A stretch of 64,000 nucleotides of DNA, from positions 24,509,491 to 24,573,490 of the forward strand of contig NC_088310.1 in assembly GCF_910592395.1 (NCBI RefSeq). Direction: 5' to 3'. Made by a program: the position numbers and the translations under genes. Below are positions 39,006 to 48,800 of the stretch, piece after piece. Numbering within the stretch: the stretch's first letter is position 1; each line of letters begins with the position of its first letter. Origin of the DNA: Lineus longissimus (Eukaryota > Nemertea > Pilidiophora > Heteronemertea > Lineidae). Below the pieces are notes generated by a model. It did not search any database. It was not told the DNA's origin and saw only the letters and a program-made list of their open reading frames with translations.

Positions 39006-40149
39006 GGCTCACCGTAGGGGAGTCTATACAACACCGCAGTGTCCGTCGTCCGTCGTCGTCCGTCGTCGTCCGTCGTCGTCGTATCCTGTTTCAAAAACAG
39101 TGGCACGTTTCTTAACCGCTAAGCCTATGAACTTGTAACTTTGTACACAGGACTCCCTTGGTCAGATGACCTGTGACACTAAATTTCGGTCCGATCTGAT
39201 TCTTAATTTGGCCACCAGGGGGCCGAATGTAGATATCTAAAAAGTGTGATATCTCGCTTATTAATAACTTGTTTGGAATGAAATTTTTGTGGTAGGTACT
39301 CATAGCAAGGGTACATCATATATCATACGGGTTTTTAATTTGACCTACTTTTCAAGGTCACAGAGGTCAAATGGCGTAAATTGGCTGTTTCAGTGTAACT
39401 ATGGCACGTTTTTCAACCTCCACAGCTATGAACTTGAAACTTAGTACATATAACCCCCTATACCAGATAACCTCTGGTGCTGAATTTCGGTCTGATCTGA
39501 TTCTCAACTTGGCCACCAGGGGGCCGAATGTGGATACCTAAAAAGTGTGATAATTCGCTTATCAATAACTTGTTTTCAATAAAACTTTCGTGGTGGGTAC
39601 TAATAGCAAGGATACATCATATATCGTACGGGTTTTTAATTTGACCTACTTTTCAAGGTTGCAGAGGTCAAATGGCATAAATTGGCTGTTTCAGTGTAAC
39701 TATGGCACGTTTCTCAACCGCCACAGCTATGAACTTGAAACTTGGTACATATAACCCCCTATATCAGATAACGTCTTGTGCTGAATATCGGTCCGATCTG
39801 ATTCTCAATTTGGCCACCAGGGGGTCGAATGTGGATATCTAAAAAGTGTGATATCTCGCTTGATGACTTGTTTTCGATAAAACTTTTGTGGTAGGTACTC
39901 ATAGCAAGGATACATCATATATCATATGGGTTTTTAATTTGACCTACTTGTCAAGGTCACAGAGGTCACAACGCAGACACAGATATGGCCGAAATTGCAT
40001 GTTTCGTGTTTTTCGTGTTGTGGCAATCCAAAGGTCGTGAGTTCAAACCCCGGTCAAGGACGGCCAAAAATATTTTTTTTATTTTATTATTTTTTTTATC
40101 TTTTCACTTTTGTCTTTTCTGACTTGTACCTTACATTTTCTTGATTTTT
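39006..40149 (+). repeat. Unit 1 of composite element (1144 bp, three subrepeats)
   Basis: A CGTC-rich head is followed by subrepeats starting at 39100 (GTGGCACG), 39401 and 39702 (ATGGCACG) at a 301-bp period. The third runs into the tRNA-like module after its AGGTCACAGAGGTCAC block. Confidence 0.85.
39969..40144 (+). repeat. tRNA-like, AT-rich tail module of unit 1
   Basis: After ATATGGCCGAAATTGCATG comes GGCAATCCAAAGGTCGTGAG. A B-box-like GAGTTCAAACCCC at 40039-40051, then GGTCAAGGACGG, resembles the 3' half of a tRNA or tRNA-derived SINE. A T-rich stretch follows (TTTTATTTTATTATTTTTTT and so on), containing poly-T that could stop Pol III. No clear A box is present, so it is a half-tRNA module, not a tRNA gene. 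Confidence 0.55.
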
Positions 40150-40995
40150 GGCTCACCGTAGGGGAGTCTTTACAATACCGCAGTGTCCGTCGTCCGTCGT
40201 CGTCTGTCGTCGTCCGTCGTCGTCGTCGTATCCTGTTTCAAAAACAGTGGCACGTTTCTTAACCGCTAAGCCTATGAACTTGTAACTTTGTACACAAGAC
40301 TCCCTTGGTCAGATGACCTGTGACACTAAATTTCGATCCGATCTGATTCTTAATTTGGCCACCAGGGGGCCGAATGTAGATATCTAAAAAGTGTGATATC
40401 TCGCTTATTAATGACTTGTTTGGAATGAAATTTTTGTGGTAGGTACTCATAGCAAGGATACATCATATATCATACGGGTTTTTAATTTGACCTACTTTTC
40501 AAGGTCACAGAGGTCAAATGGCGTAAATTGGCTGTTTCAGTGTAACTATGGCACGTTTCTCAACCGCAACAGCTATGAACTTGAAACTTGGTACATATAA
40601 CCCCCTATATCAGATAACCTCTTGTGCTGAATATCGGTCCGATCTGATTCTCAATTTGGCCACCAGGGGGTCGAATGTGGATATCTAAAAAGTGTGATAT
40701 CTCGCTTACTGATGACTTGTTTTCGATAAAACTTTTGTGGTAGGTACTCATAGCAAGGATACATCATATATCATATGGGTTTTTAATTTGACCTACTTGT
40801 CGAGGTCACAGAGGTCACAACGCAGACACAGATATGGCCGAAATTGCATGTTTTGTGTTTTTCGTGTTGTGGCAATCCAAAGGTCGTGAGTTCAAACCCC
40901 GGTCAGGGACGGCCAAAAATATTTGTTTATTTTATTATTTTTTATCTTTTCCCTTTTGTCTTTTCTGACTTGTATCCTACATTTTCTTGATTTTT
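40150..40995 (+). repeat. Unit 2 of composite element (846 bp, two subrepeats)
   Basis: Same order as unit 1 but one subrepeat shorter (starts at 40247 and 40548), hence ~300 bp less. The rest, including the tail module, is nearly identical to unit 1. Confidence 0.85.
40818..40990 (+). repeat. tRNA-like, AT-rich tail module of unit 2
   Basis: Near-identical copy of the unit 1 module, with B-box-like GAGTTCAAACCCC at 40888-40900 and GGTCAGGGACGG after it. The few differences sit mainly in the T-rich tail length. Confidence 0.55.
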
Positions 40996-42406
40996 GGCTC
41001 ACCGTAGGGGAGTCTTATGTAATACCGCAGTGTCCGTCGTCCGTCGTCCGTCGTCGTATCCTATTTAAAAAACAGTGGCACGTTTCTTAACCGCTAGGGC
41101 TATGAACTTAAAACTTTGTACACAGCACCCCCTAGGTCAGGTGACCTCTGACACTAAATTTCGGTCCGATCTGATTCTCAACTTGGCCACCAGGGGGCCA
41201 AATGTCGATATCTAAAAAGTGTGATATCTCGCTTATTAGTGACTTGTTTTCGATGAAACTTGCGTTGTAGGTACTCATAGCAAATATACATCTTATATCA
41301 TACGGGTTTTTAATTTGACCTACTTTTCAAGTTCACAGAGGTCATATGGCGTAAATTGGCCGTTAGAGTGTAAACTATAGCACGTTTCTTAACCACTAAA
41401 GCTATGAACTTGAAACTTGGTACATATAACCCCCTATATCACATAGCCTCTGGTGCTGAATTTCAGTTTGATCTGATTCTCAACTTTGCCACCAGGGGGC
41501 CAAAAGTGGATATCTAAAAAGTGTGATATATCGCTTATAAGTGACTTGTTTTCGATAAAATTTTTATGGTAGGTACTCTTAGGAAGAATACATCACATGT
41601 CTTACGGGTTTTCAATTTGACCTACTTTTCAAGGTCACAGAGGTCATATGGCGTAAATTGGCCGTTGGAGTGTAAACTATGGCACGTTTCTTAACCAGTA
41701 AAGCTATGAACTTGAAACTTGGTGCATATAACCCCCTACATCAGATAACCTTTGATGCCGAATTTTGGCCTGATCTGATTCTTTATTCGGCCACCAGGGG
41801 GCCATAATGGAAAAAGGAAGAAGTGCAATATCTTGCTTATTTGAGTGAATTGTTTTCGATAAAATTTTTATGGCAGGGACTTCTAGCAAGGATACACCAC
41901 ATGTCCTACGATTTTTGGATTTGACCTCCTTTTCTAGGTCACAGAGGTCAAATGGCGTAAATTGGCCATTAGAGTGTAACTATGGCACGTTTCTTAACTG
42001 CTGAAGCTATGAACTTGAAAGTTGGTACATGTAACCCCCTACATCAGATAATCTCTGACACCGAATTTTGGCCTCATCTGATTCTTGATTTGGCCACCAG
42101 GGGGTCAAAACTGAAAAAGTAGGACATGCAATATCTTGCTTATTAATGACTTTTTTTCGATGAATTTTTTATTGCAGGGACTCTTAGCAATCACACGATA
42201 TTGATCTTGTTGATGTCATAGACAATTATTGGTTGGATCATAAACTTATATATACTGCCCTGTCTTATTACTTGACATCAATACACATCTAAAAAAAGTC
42301 TTCATGCCTGATTGTGTTCACCATATTCACCTCTAAACTAAGCATGATCCTGCCTACTAAAAGATGTATACGGTGAGCACAATGGCCCCTGGCCGTTTCA
42401 TTTTGG
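40996..42406 (+). repeat. Unit 3 of composite element (four subrepeats and the true 3' end)
   Basis: Subrepeats start at 41075, 41377, 41679 and 41982. After the last one (about 42195) comes ~170 bp of non-repeat sequence, then the family 3' end with its hairpin (AATGGCC-CCT-GGCCGTT, 42381-42397). This unit is more diverged from units 1 and 2 than they are from each other. Confidence 0.8.
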
Positions 42407-44604
42407 ACGATTCAGTTTTTTTAATGCATCTGAATTTCCTTTAAAACACTGTCACATTTTCCAAGCCATCTTTTTGTGTTCTTGCCTGTTGTGTGAACCA
42501 CTCATGAAATGAACTACGTCATGGGGATCTTGCCATGACATTGATCTCGCAGATGGCATGCCCGTTCAGCGTTAGCCTTCATTTTGATATTCTGTACAGC
42601 TAAATTTGTTTCCAAGACGTGCGTCACACACTATACTGAGGCATTAATCTTATCCAAATAAAGTGAGCTGATACCACTCCTTTCCCTGCTTCTCGTTGTG
42701 CCTTAAAGATAAAACCTGTTATTTTTTTGCGGAATGATTATTTCCGCTCGGTACCATTGTCAATTATTATTGCAGCTGAACTCGAATGGCTGGTGTGTAA
42801 TGATAACCTGCAGTGCTTTGTCTTTGATGTTCAGTATCCAACAATCATGCCAATCATTTTGATCTGCGTTCACAGGAAAGAGTGGCTATCATTTGATCAG
42901 TTTGAGGATCCTGCTTTTGAATGGCAAGAAATAGAAATAGTACCAGCTGAGCAAGCATTGTATGACGTAGACGGTGCTGTGAAGGAGCATGTGTATTTGT
43001 TTCCCCCACAATTGGAAATACTCTGGTTTCATCAATCTAAGACCGATTGATTAATTACTACGAAATCAAAACAAAGGCCAAGTTAGAACTTGACAGAATG
43101 ACCATTAGATGCATGCACATTGCTTATACACACTGAACATGTTGAATGGCATCAAACGAGCGTGCATAATATCTAGCTTGGGATTGAATGTTCTGAATTT
43201 GTCTTAGATTGGTGAAAGTTCAGTCTATTCATTTCTCCCAAAGCACAAGAAGCAGAGGTGCTGTATCAAGATTAAAATTATTGATTTTTGGAAATTTGTC
43301 TCATAGGTAACCCCCAAAGAGAAAACCTAGCTCCTTTAGCCAGAGTGGCAGGTCACATCTTCATTGTGCATTTGGGTGTTTATTTAAGTGTTATCGTATT
43401 GTGCATGTTACAAAAACAATACTTTTCCATATTTAAAATCTGTTAAAATTACCTCGTAGAGGCATTAGCCTTACTTCCTTCATTAATGAGGAACCAAAAA
43501 GTCATGAACGCAGCTATTTCATTGCGCTGAAGCTAAATCCATTCATCTGTGTTGTCCTGACCATGCAGAATAAGTCCCTTCGGTTTAATATCTGCCTATC
43601 ATACGTTGCTTTAATCATAGCATGAGTAACGAAAATGGGAGGGATCCTTAACTAATAGCACTTTTGGGAGATGACCAACCAGACCACTCTTAATCAAAGA
43701 TGTTTCTTTTTCTGAAACCTGTGTCACTTTTTTCAAGGTGTATCAGTTTGATAAAGCTTGTTTCTTTTATTGTTGAGAAGAAACCTAGTAAATGCATGGC
43801 TTTTGACTTATTGTTCCTAATAAGAACTGCTCTTTTTATGGCTGGTCATTTCAGTTTATATGCATTCAAAGGTGAGTCATGCATTCCTTTTATGTGGCTT
43901 TCCTGCCCATTCATCATGTTCATTGCATTACACAAATTGGTTGGTACTTGATGGTTAGGAGGCAAATAGAGTAGAGCCTTGATATTGTGCAAGTGTGAGT
44001 TTCCAGTTGAGAGGTAATGTGCATGTGTAAGGTAGTTTGGTTCATTTCAAAAAATGAAATTATCATCACATGACAGATCTCAGAGCCTAGTATGTCAGGA
44101 GGCATCAACATCCAAACTTGATATATCACCAGATGAGAATATTTCTCATGCTTTTGATTAGTTACTGGTGCTCGGTATGCAAAATTGACAGAATAACCTG
44201 TAGGGGTCAAAATGTCTGCATCCAAATTCTCATCTTCTGCGCAAAGGTCACGTGTGCCACCTTGATCATTACCAATATCTTTTGATGGGCAATCTGTCTT
44301 GATACAGACCACAATTGATATGCATGGTCTGTTACAGAGCATGATTAGTATACCCAAGATAACTTGAGGTGTTTACCTGAGTCTCACTTGGTTGCTCCAT
44401 CTTGGCTCTTGAGCAATGACCCGCCCAATATCCTTTGTCGAAACATCAGTCCAGGTGGATTTGACACACCGTAACCAGTCCCTGTCTGCATATAAATGAG
44501 TGAAGAAACCTTTAGGTTGATAATGAAATTCTGATTGCAAAAACCTGTGGACATTGTTTGATTCTTAGGGATGGCCTTTCAAATGTCTATTGGCGATTCA
44601 TTTT
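42407..44604. other. Intron-like sequence, no gene assigned
   Basis: Contains an open + strand frame at 42727-43050 (107 codons) preceded by an acceptor-like TTATTATTGCAG (42763-42774), and a minus frame at 43920-44357 (145 codons). Neither peptide shows a domain I recognise or a matching donor, so neither is called. Confidence 0.4.
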
Positions 44605-44884
44605 CAAGAAAAAATTTCTAAGTCCAAATATTTTCTTCACTTTTTTTTCCTGCTCAAAATGAACTAACATCACCAACATCATCAGTCCCAAAACTAGTTT
44701 TTTCTTTGAAATATTTTTGAGAATTTTGAACTTATGAATAAGTAACGGTAACGTGACCATTTAACCTCGGTCCCATGAGTGGACGTGTTACTTTAGTTCC
44801 ACTGTAGGTCACAGCGAATAAGTAACGGTAACGTGACCATTCAACCTCGGTCCCATGAGTGGTCGTGTTACTTTAGTTCCACTG
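44605..44884 (-). mobile_element. Non-autonomous DNA-transposon relic with CAGTGGAAC end
   Basis: Read on the minus strand it starts CAGTGGAACTAAAGTAACAC, then CATGGGACCGAGGTT. It continues into the block shared with 11281-11398 (inverted) and partly with the MITE at 61683-61910. TA lies outside the end (44885-44886). The opposite end is missing and the terminal 80 bp are doubled. Confidence 0.68.
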
Positions 44885-44895
44885 TAGGTCACAGC
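44736..44895. repeat. 80-bp tandem duplication of a transposon end
   Basis: GAATAAGTAACGGTAACGTG...TTCCACTGTAGGTCACAGC occurs at 44736-44815 and again at 44816-44895 with only a few differences. The unit spans the transposon end and about 11 bases of outside flank, so the duplication occurred after insertion. Confidence 0.93.
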
Positions 44896-45200
44896 AAATG
44901 AACATACTCATTTGCAGAGCACTTTATAGAGTTCTCCCTTTCCTTCAATAATTAGGTTTATTCACAAGTCTCTTGAAAGCTTGGTGCTTTTCAGGACATG
45001 CTGTTGACTGGTTTGGCATAAAGTCCTTTTAACCTGTTGCTCTGTTTACCCTTCATGTATGTCATTCTGCCTTGAACTATATGGCACACCGGGGATCAGT
45101 GAAGTGGATGTAACTCAACGTCAAGTACAAATCCGTAGCCTAGTCCCAGAGGAGTCTGATCTTATGAGGAGATTGTCCTCTTGCTTGATCACCTGATGTT

Positions 45201-45356
45201 GGCAAACGTTGTAAACAGAGTGTACCCTGAGGGCTTGCGTGGAGCCATGTGCAGGCAAGCAGTGTAAAAAGCGGGTAACCTGGGGGTGTGCACGTAGCCT
45301 TTCAGGCAAATAATGTAAACAGAGTGTGCCCTCAGAGCATGAGTGATGCCAGTGTA
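45201..45356. repeat. Degenerate tandem repeat, period 51-53 bp, 3 copies
   Basis: Units start GGCAAACGTTGTAAACAGAG (45201), GGCAAGCAGTGTAAAAAGCG (45254) and GGCAAATAATGTAAACAGAG (45305). Each continues TGTACCCTGAGG or a variant. Confidence 0.75.
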
Positions 45357-45530
45357 CGCAGAGGGCCTGTATGTACCCTTAAAGGTGGTGCAAGTTGGAA
45401 AGCCTTGACAAGTTGGGCCAGTGATTCTCTAAGGTGATGGGGAGATGCTGTCAATAGTCTCCCTTGAACAGTCAACGTTTTTTTGAGGCACTTATATGTG
45501 TTTTAATAGCCTATCAGTTTAAAACAAAAA

Positions 45531-45702
45531 TAAGTAAACAAAACAGAACTGGTAGAGGCTCAAAATATCACCCAGGGGTTTCCTAAATTGGAATCAAACA
45601 AGTTTGTTTGATTTGTTTGATTCCAATTTAGGAAACCCCTGGGTGATATTTTGAGCCTCTTCCAGGAACAACAAACATACCCAGTTCTGTTTTGTTTACT
45701 TA
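45531..45702. repeat. 172-bp near-perfect palindrome
   Basis: The inner arms 45554-45600 and 45614-45660 are exact reverse complements over 47 bp around a 13-base centre. The outer arms 45531-45552 and 45681-45702 are exact over 22 bp. The only asymmetry is a 20-base insertion on the right side (45661-45680) against one base on the left. The centre (AAACAAGTTTGTTT) is itself self-complementary. No open frame. It would form a long hairpin if transcribed with the host intron. Confidence 0.95.
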
Positions 45703-45727
45703 TATTTGAATGTACTCAGGGTACACT

Positions 45728-45797
45728 CCAGTGATTTGATATGGGGACTTCTATAATGTTCCTGAATATTCTAGAAGTCCCCATATCAAATCACTGG
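45728..45797. repeat. 70-bp perfect hairpin (26-bp stem, 18-base loop)
   Basis: CCAGTGATTTGATATGGGGA... (45728-45753) and its exact reverse complement (45772-45797) flank TAATGTTCCTGAATATTC. The size is within the range of miRNA-precursor-like stems, but the perfect pairing is more typical of a recent foldback or MITE. Confidence 0.93.
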
Positions 45798-45802
45798 TTG
45801 TC

Positions 45803-48800
45803 TACTATGCAAAAACTTTGAGTGAGATACAACAACACGCACAGCGGATGCAAGAATCTATAAACATGTACGAGGAAATGCTGATACCCGGGTGGATGTA
45901 TTGTCTTATTTATTTGAAATCATTGGAGTAAATGATAGCGCTAATGATCATATAGATTTTTTGACCTTATTCGATTTCTTCCCGAGTAACCTGTGCAGCT
46001 GGACTTGAAGAATTGCTCCCATAGTGGACCTTGTATCGATTATAGCCAAACTGAGTTGAGAACCAAACAGGATTCGACATGCCATGTATGGAGATTTCTT
46101 ACAATGATCAATGAATTGTGTTGCTGATGAAGTGGTAGCTCTTATGAACGTTGTTTTGGTGAAACTAAATGAAGTCCACGTAATCTTTAGCTTTTTGACA
46201 GATTTGTTTTTTTGTAGCTATCAAAGTTGGTTTAATAATTTGCCAGCACCATTGAGTTAACAATTGCTGTAGCCCACCGCCACTTACAAACACACACCAA
46301 CACCATCTACACCACTCTTGTCATTGGATACATTTCAGTCCTTGTTCTTTGCTGGCTGTCATCAAAGACTGAGAAATCATTTTCTCAGATAAAAGTTCTG
46401 ATCCACAGGATATGATCTTGCAACAAATATCTTCTCGTTCCCGCGGCAATTGATTTTATATGAAAACATAACTCCATGACATCTTTCTTTACGCCTTGAT
46501 CTCGCAATTTACATCATACTTTGTACTGAAGTAACCCCCTACAGCCACTGAATACTACATTGAATTTCATTCTTTTGCCTCACTTCGTTTGCACGAAACC
46601 TGAGCACCATTAGTACCGGGTGCAATTAACCATGCACACCTTAATGAATTACATCTTGGTCTAGAATACTTGGTGTTAATTGAATGCATCTTCATTATTT
46701 TAAGCTCCTGTTTCTGTTACATTTTATCAAACAATTGATGGAGGATCAATTTTCTTCGAACGAGATGACAATTTGTCTGCACGTGTTGACTTCTTCCATG
46801 TGACTTGTTTATATTGATTATCTCCCGGAGGGTTTAACCTCTGGGAGGAAAGTTTATGTCATCGACTTCAATTTTTCCCAAGTTATACTGTAAACTGCAA
46901 AAATTTTGCACCAGATTATTTTCCTATTCTCAGAATTTTCCCAAAAAATCTCCAATTTGAAATTCTCAATTTTTCTTTTGACAAATTACCATACGGAGTA
47001 TTTCTAACTCAAAAATATTTTTCACAATTTTTTGTTAAATCAGGGTTATTTGCAAAATCTGCTAAATAACCCTCAAAATTTTGCACTATATAATAATCAA
47101 TTGGCAAACATGAGGGCACTATCCTGATCAAAATTGATTGATTGATTTCCATACACCCTATAGTTTCCTTTCACTTGCTTATCTGCACAATGCTTCTTTG
47201 AAAAGTTACGGATGCCGTTTCCGAGTTTGCATGTCTTGTGGTGCATGACATTGAAAATAAAGAGAAGAAAACGGTAATGAGGTAACAATGAAAGGAATGC
47301 CACAATGTCCGAGACACTTCAGCTGTAGTTGGAAGGATCAGATGACAGAAATTTGCGTGCAGTAGTATTCTTTAATGAAATGGTAAGTGAGGGAATACTC
47401 CTCATGCTATTTCTCTTAGCGTGTGTTTTTCTATCAGACTATAGATGCATTCATATCAAGTTTCTTCCAATTATTTGCGGAACAGCAAGCCAACAATGAT
47501 GTCAGTTGTTGGCGATTTTATCAATAAAATGTGTCAATATGCATTACGCCAGTGGATGACAATCAATGTCAATATAGATGCGAATATGTGTCTTATTCGA
47601 AATGGAGATTTCTTCTATCAGCCTAGATTGATGGTCATATTTCAATCGAAATTGATCAAATCATCAAGACAATTATCCGCAAGTTTCAATAAAGCTTCTG
47701 TTTCTCAGTGGAAAGCATGTCTTGTGGAAGGAAAGAATACATAGGTAAAACTATTTTGGATTTTGAACTCAATGCACAGTGACCTATCAATAAAAGGATT
47801 GACTTTCTTCATCCTCGAAGTTCACTACCGGTATGTTAAATCATTGAATATCCATTTCACCTTTTCACATTCTGTAACAATCTTTACAAATCAATATTGG
47901 TTGCTCAGCACATATCTTGTACATGACCTCTACAGGATCTTGCCTGACTCTTGATCCCTGCATAACATCTCCCAGTTACATGCATTTCTTATTCATGCAA
48001 TCTAGGATTCAGTGTCACCCATTCACTTACACATTTGATACCATGCAGACTCGCTGCTGAGACCATTTCTTTCAGGACTGGTGTAGGCTGATCTCTTGAC
48101 AGGGCAGATATAAATTCATGATTGAGTTATTGTCAGTCAATTTCTGCAAGATGGCAAGAAGATGTCTTAGCAATTTTGCTTTCTTTTCATTATATCAAGT
48201 CAAATCTCAACTGAATAACTGAAATTTAGCTGAAATACATCTACATTTTAAAACAGTCCGAGTTATTCTCAAGAAACCAATTTCAATTTCCTTTGCCTTA
48301 TCAATGGTTTGTTGAGAAGAGCATGAAGAAATGAAATGATCGTCACGGGAGTTGAATAGTACACCTGCTTTTATCAGTGGTATCCCAGGGATTCTTTGAA
48401 AGCCTTTCCATTCAATCCAATCATCATGATTTCATGCCAGACTTTGGCAAATGAATCATATTGCACGCCGTTGTGAGCTGCAGGGAAGTCTCAAGACGCT
48501 CTCTTCAAGACAATGGATATCAAGTGCAACTAGAGTCACTCATTCAGTCTGATGTTGCTGATCTCCCCAGGCCCCTTCTTCCAGCTGACGTTTCTTGCAA
48601 TGCAGACGGTTTCTCCTTTGGTGTTAGTATTTCCTTCCATACTGTTAAAAGAAGAAAACCAGATCCCTGCTGATGAAAGCAAAACTGCAAGAGGAAAGTT
48701 TCTGTCTCTTGTGCATATCACAGTGTATTCCCATTCTCCGCCAACCTTTATGAGATTTATCGCAGTAGAAATGGTGACAAATCGGGGATGTGCTTCGGCT

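Larger units (their letters stand above)
39355..41950 (+). promoter_or_regulatory. Eight nuclear-receptor half-site clusters in the composite element
   Basis: AGGTCA-cag-AGGTCA is exact at 39355, 39954, 40502, 40803, 41632 and 41936, and one to two bases off at 39656 and 41330. In most copies TTTGACCTACTTTTCA stands directly before it, adding an everted half-site at 8-bp spacing and making TCAAGGTCA, the extended monomer site of FTZ-F1/ERR-type receptors. These are known configurations of the receptor family; occupancy here is inference. Confidence 0.38.
39212..42106 (+). promoter_or_regulatory. Nine CTCF-core-like words in the composite element
   Basis: CCACCAGGGGGCC occurs at 39212, 39513, 40359, 41187, 41489 and 41791. 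CCACCAGGGGGTC occurs at 39814, 40660 and 42094. All are on the + strand, one per subrepeat, ~300 bp apart within units. They match the CTCF core CCASYAGRKGGCR except at the last position. The word stays fixed while neighbouring bases vary between subrepeats. Binding is inferred. Confidence 0.38.
39001..42406 (+). mobile_element. Composite GCTCAC-family element: three head-to-tail units (copy F)
   Basis: Three heads of the family, each TTTTTGGCTCACCGTAGGGG, occur at 39001, 40145 and 40991. Only one family 3' end is present: TATACGGTGAGCACAATGGC...TTTCATTTTGG at 42368-42406. Units 1 and 2 end instead in a near-identical tRNA-like/AT-rich module. The outer ends form the inverted motif GCTCACCGTA/TACGGTGAGC. 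Units 1 and 2 are highly similar to each other, pointing to a recent tandem amplification by unequal exchange or by replication of a concatemer. No protein is encoded. Identical minus-strand 63-codon frames in units 1 and 2 merely reflect the repeat. Confidence 0.85.

Noticed and set aside
39112-40450. Two nearly identical 63-codon minus-strand open frames (39112-39303 and 40259-40450)
   Set aside because: They lie at the same place in units 1 and 2 of the composite repeat. Identity comes from the repeat, and the equivalent positions in other subrepeats are broken.
42727-43050. 107-codon + frame with an acceptor-like TTATTATTGCAG inside it
   Set aside because: The peptide after the acceptor (starting AELEWLVCNDNLQC) matches no LNS, EGF or other family I know. 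No convincing donor closes an exon in frame.
43920-44357. 145-codon minus-strand open frame
   Set aside because: Second-longest frame in the window, but no domain, signal peptide, promoter or splice context; plausible by chance in 64 kb read in six frames.
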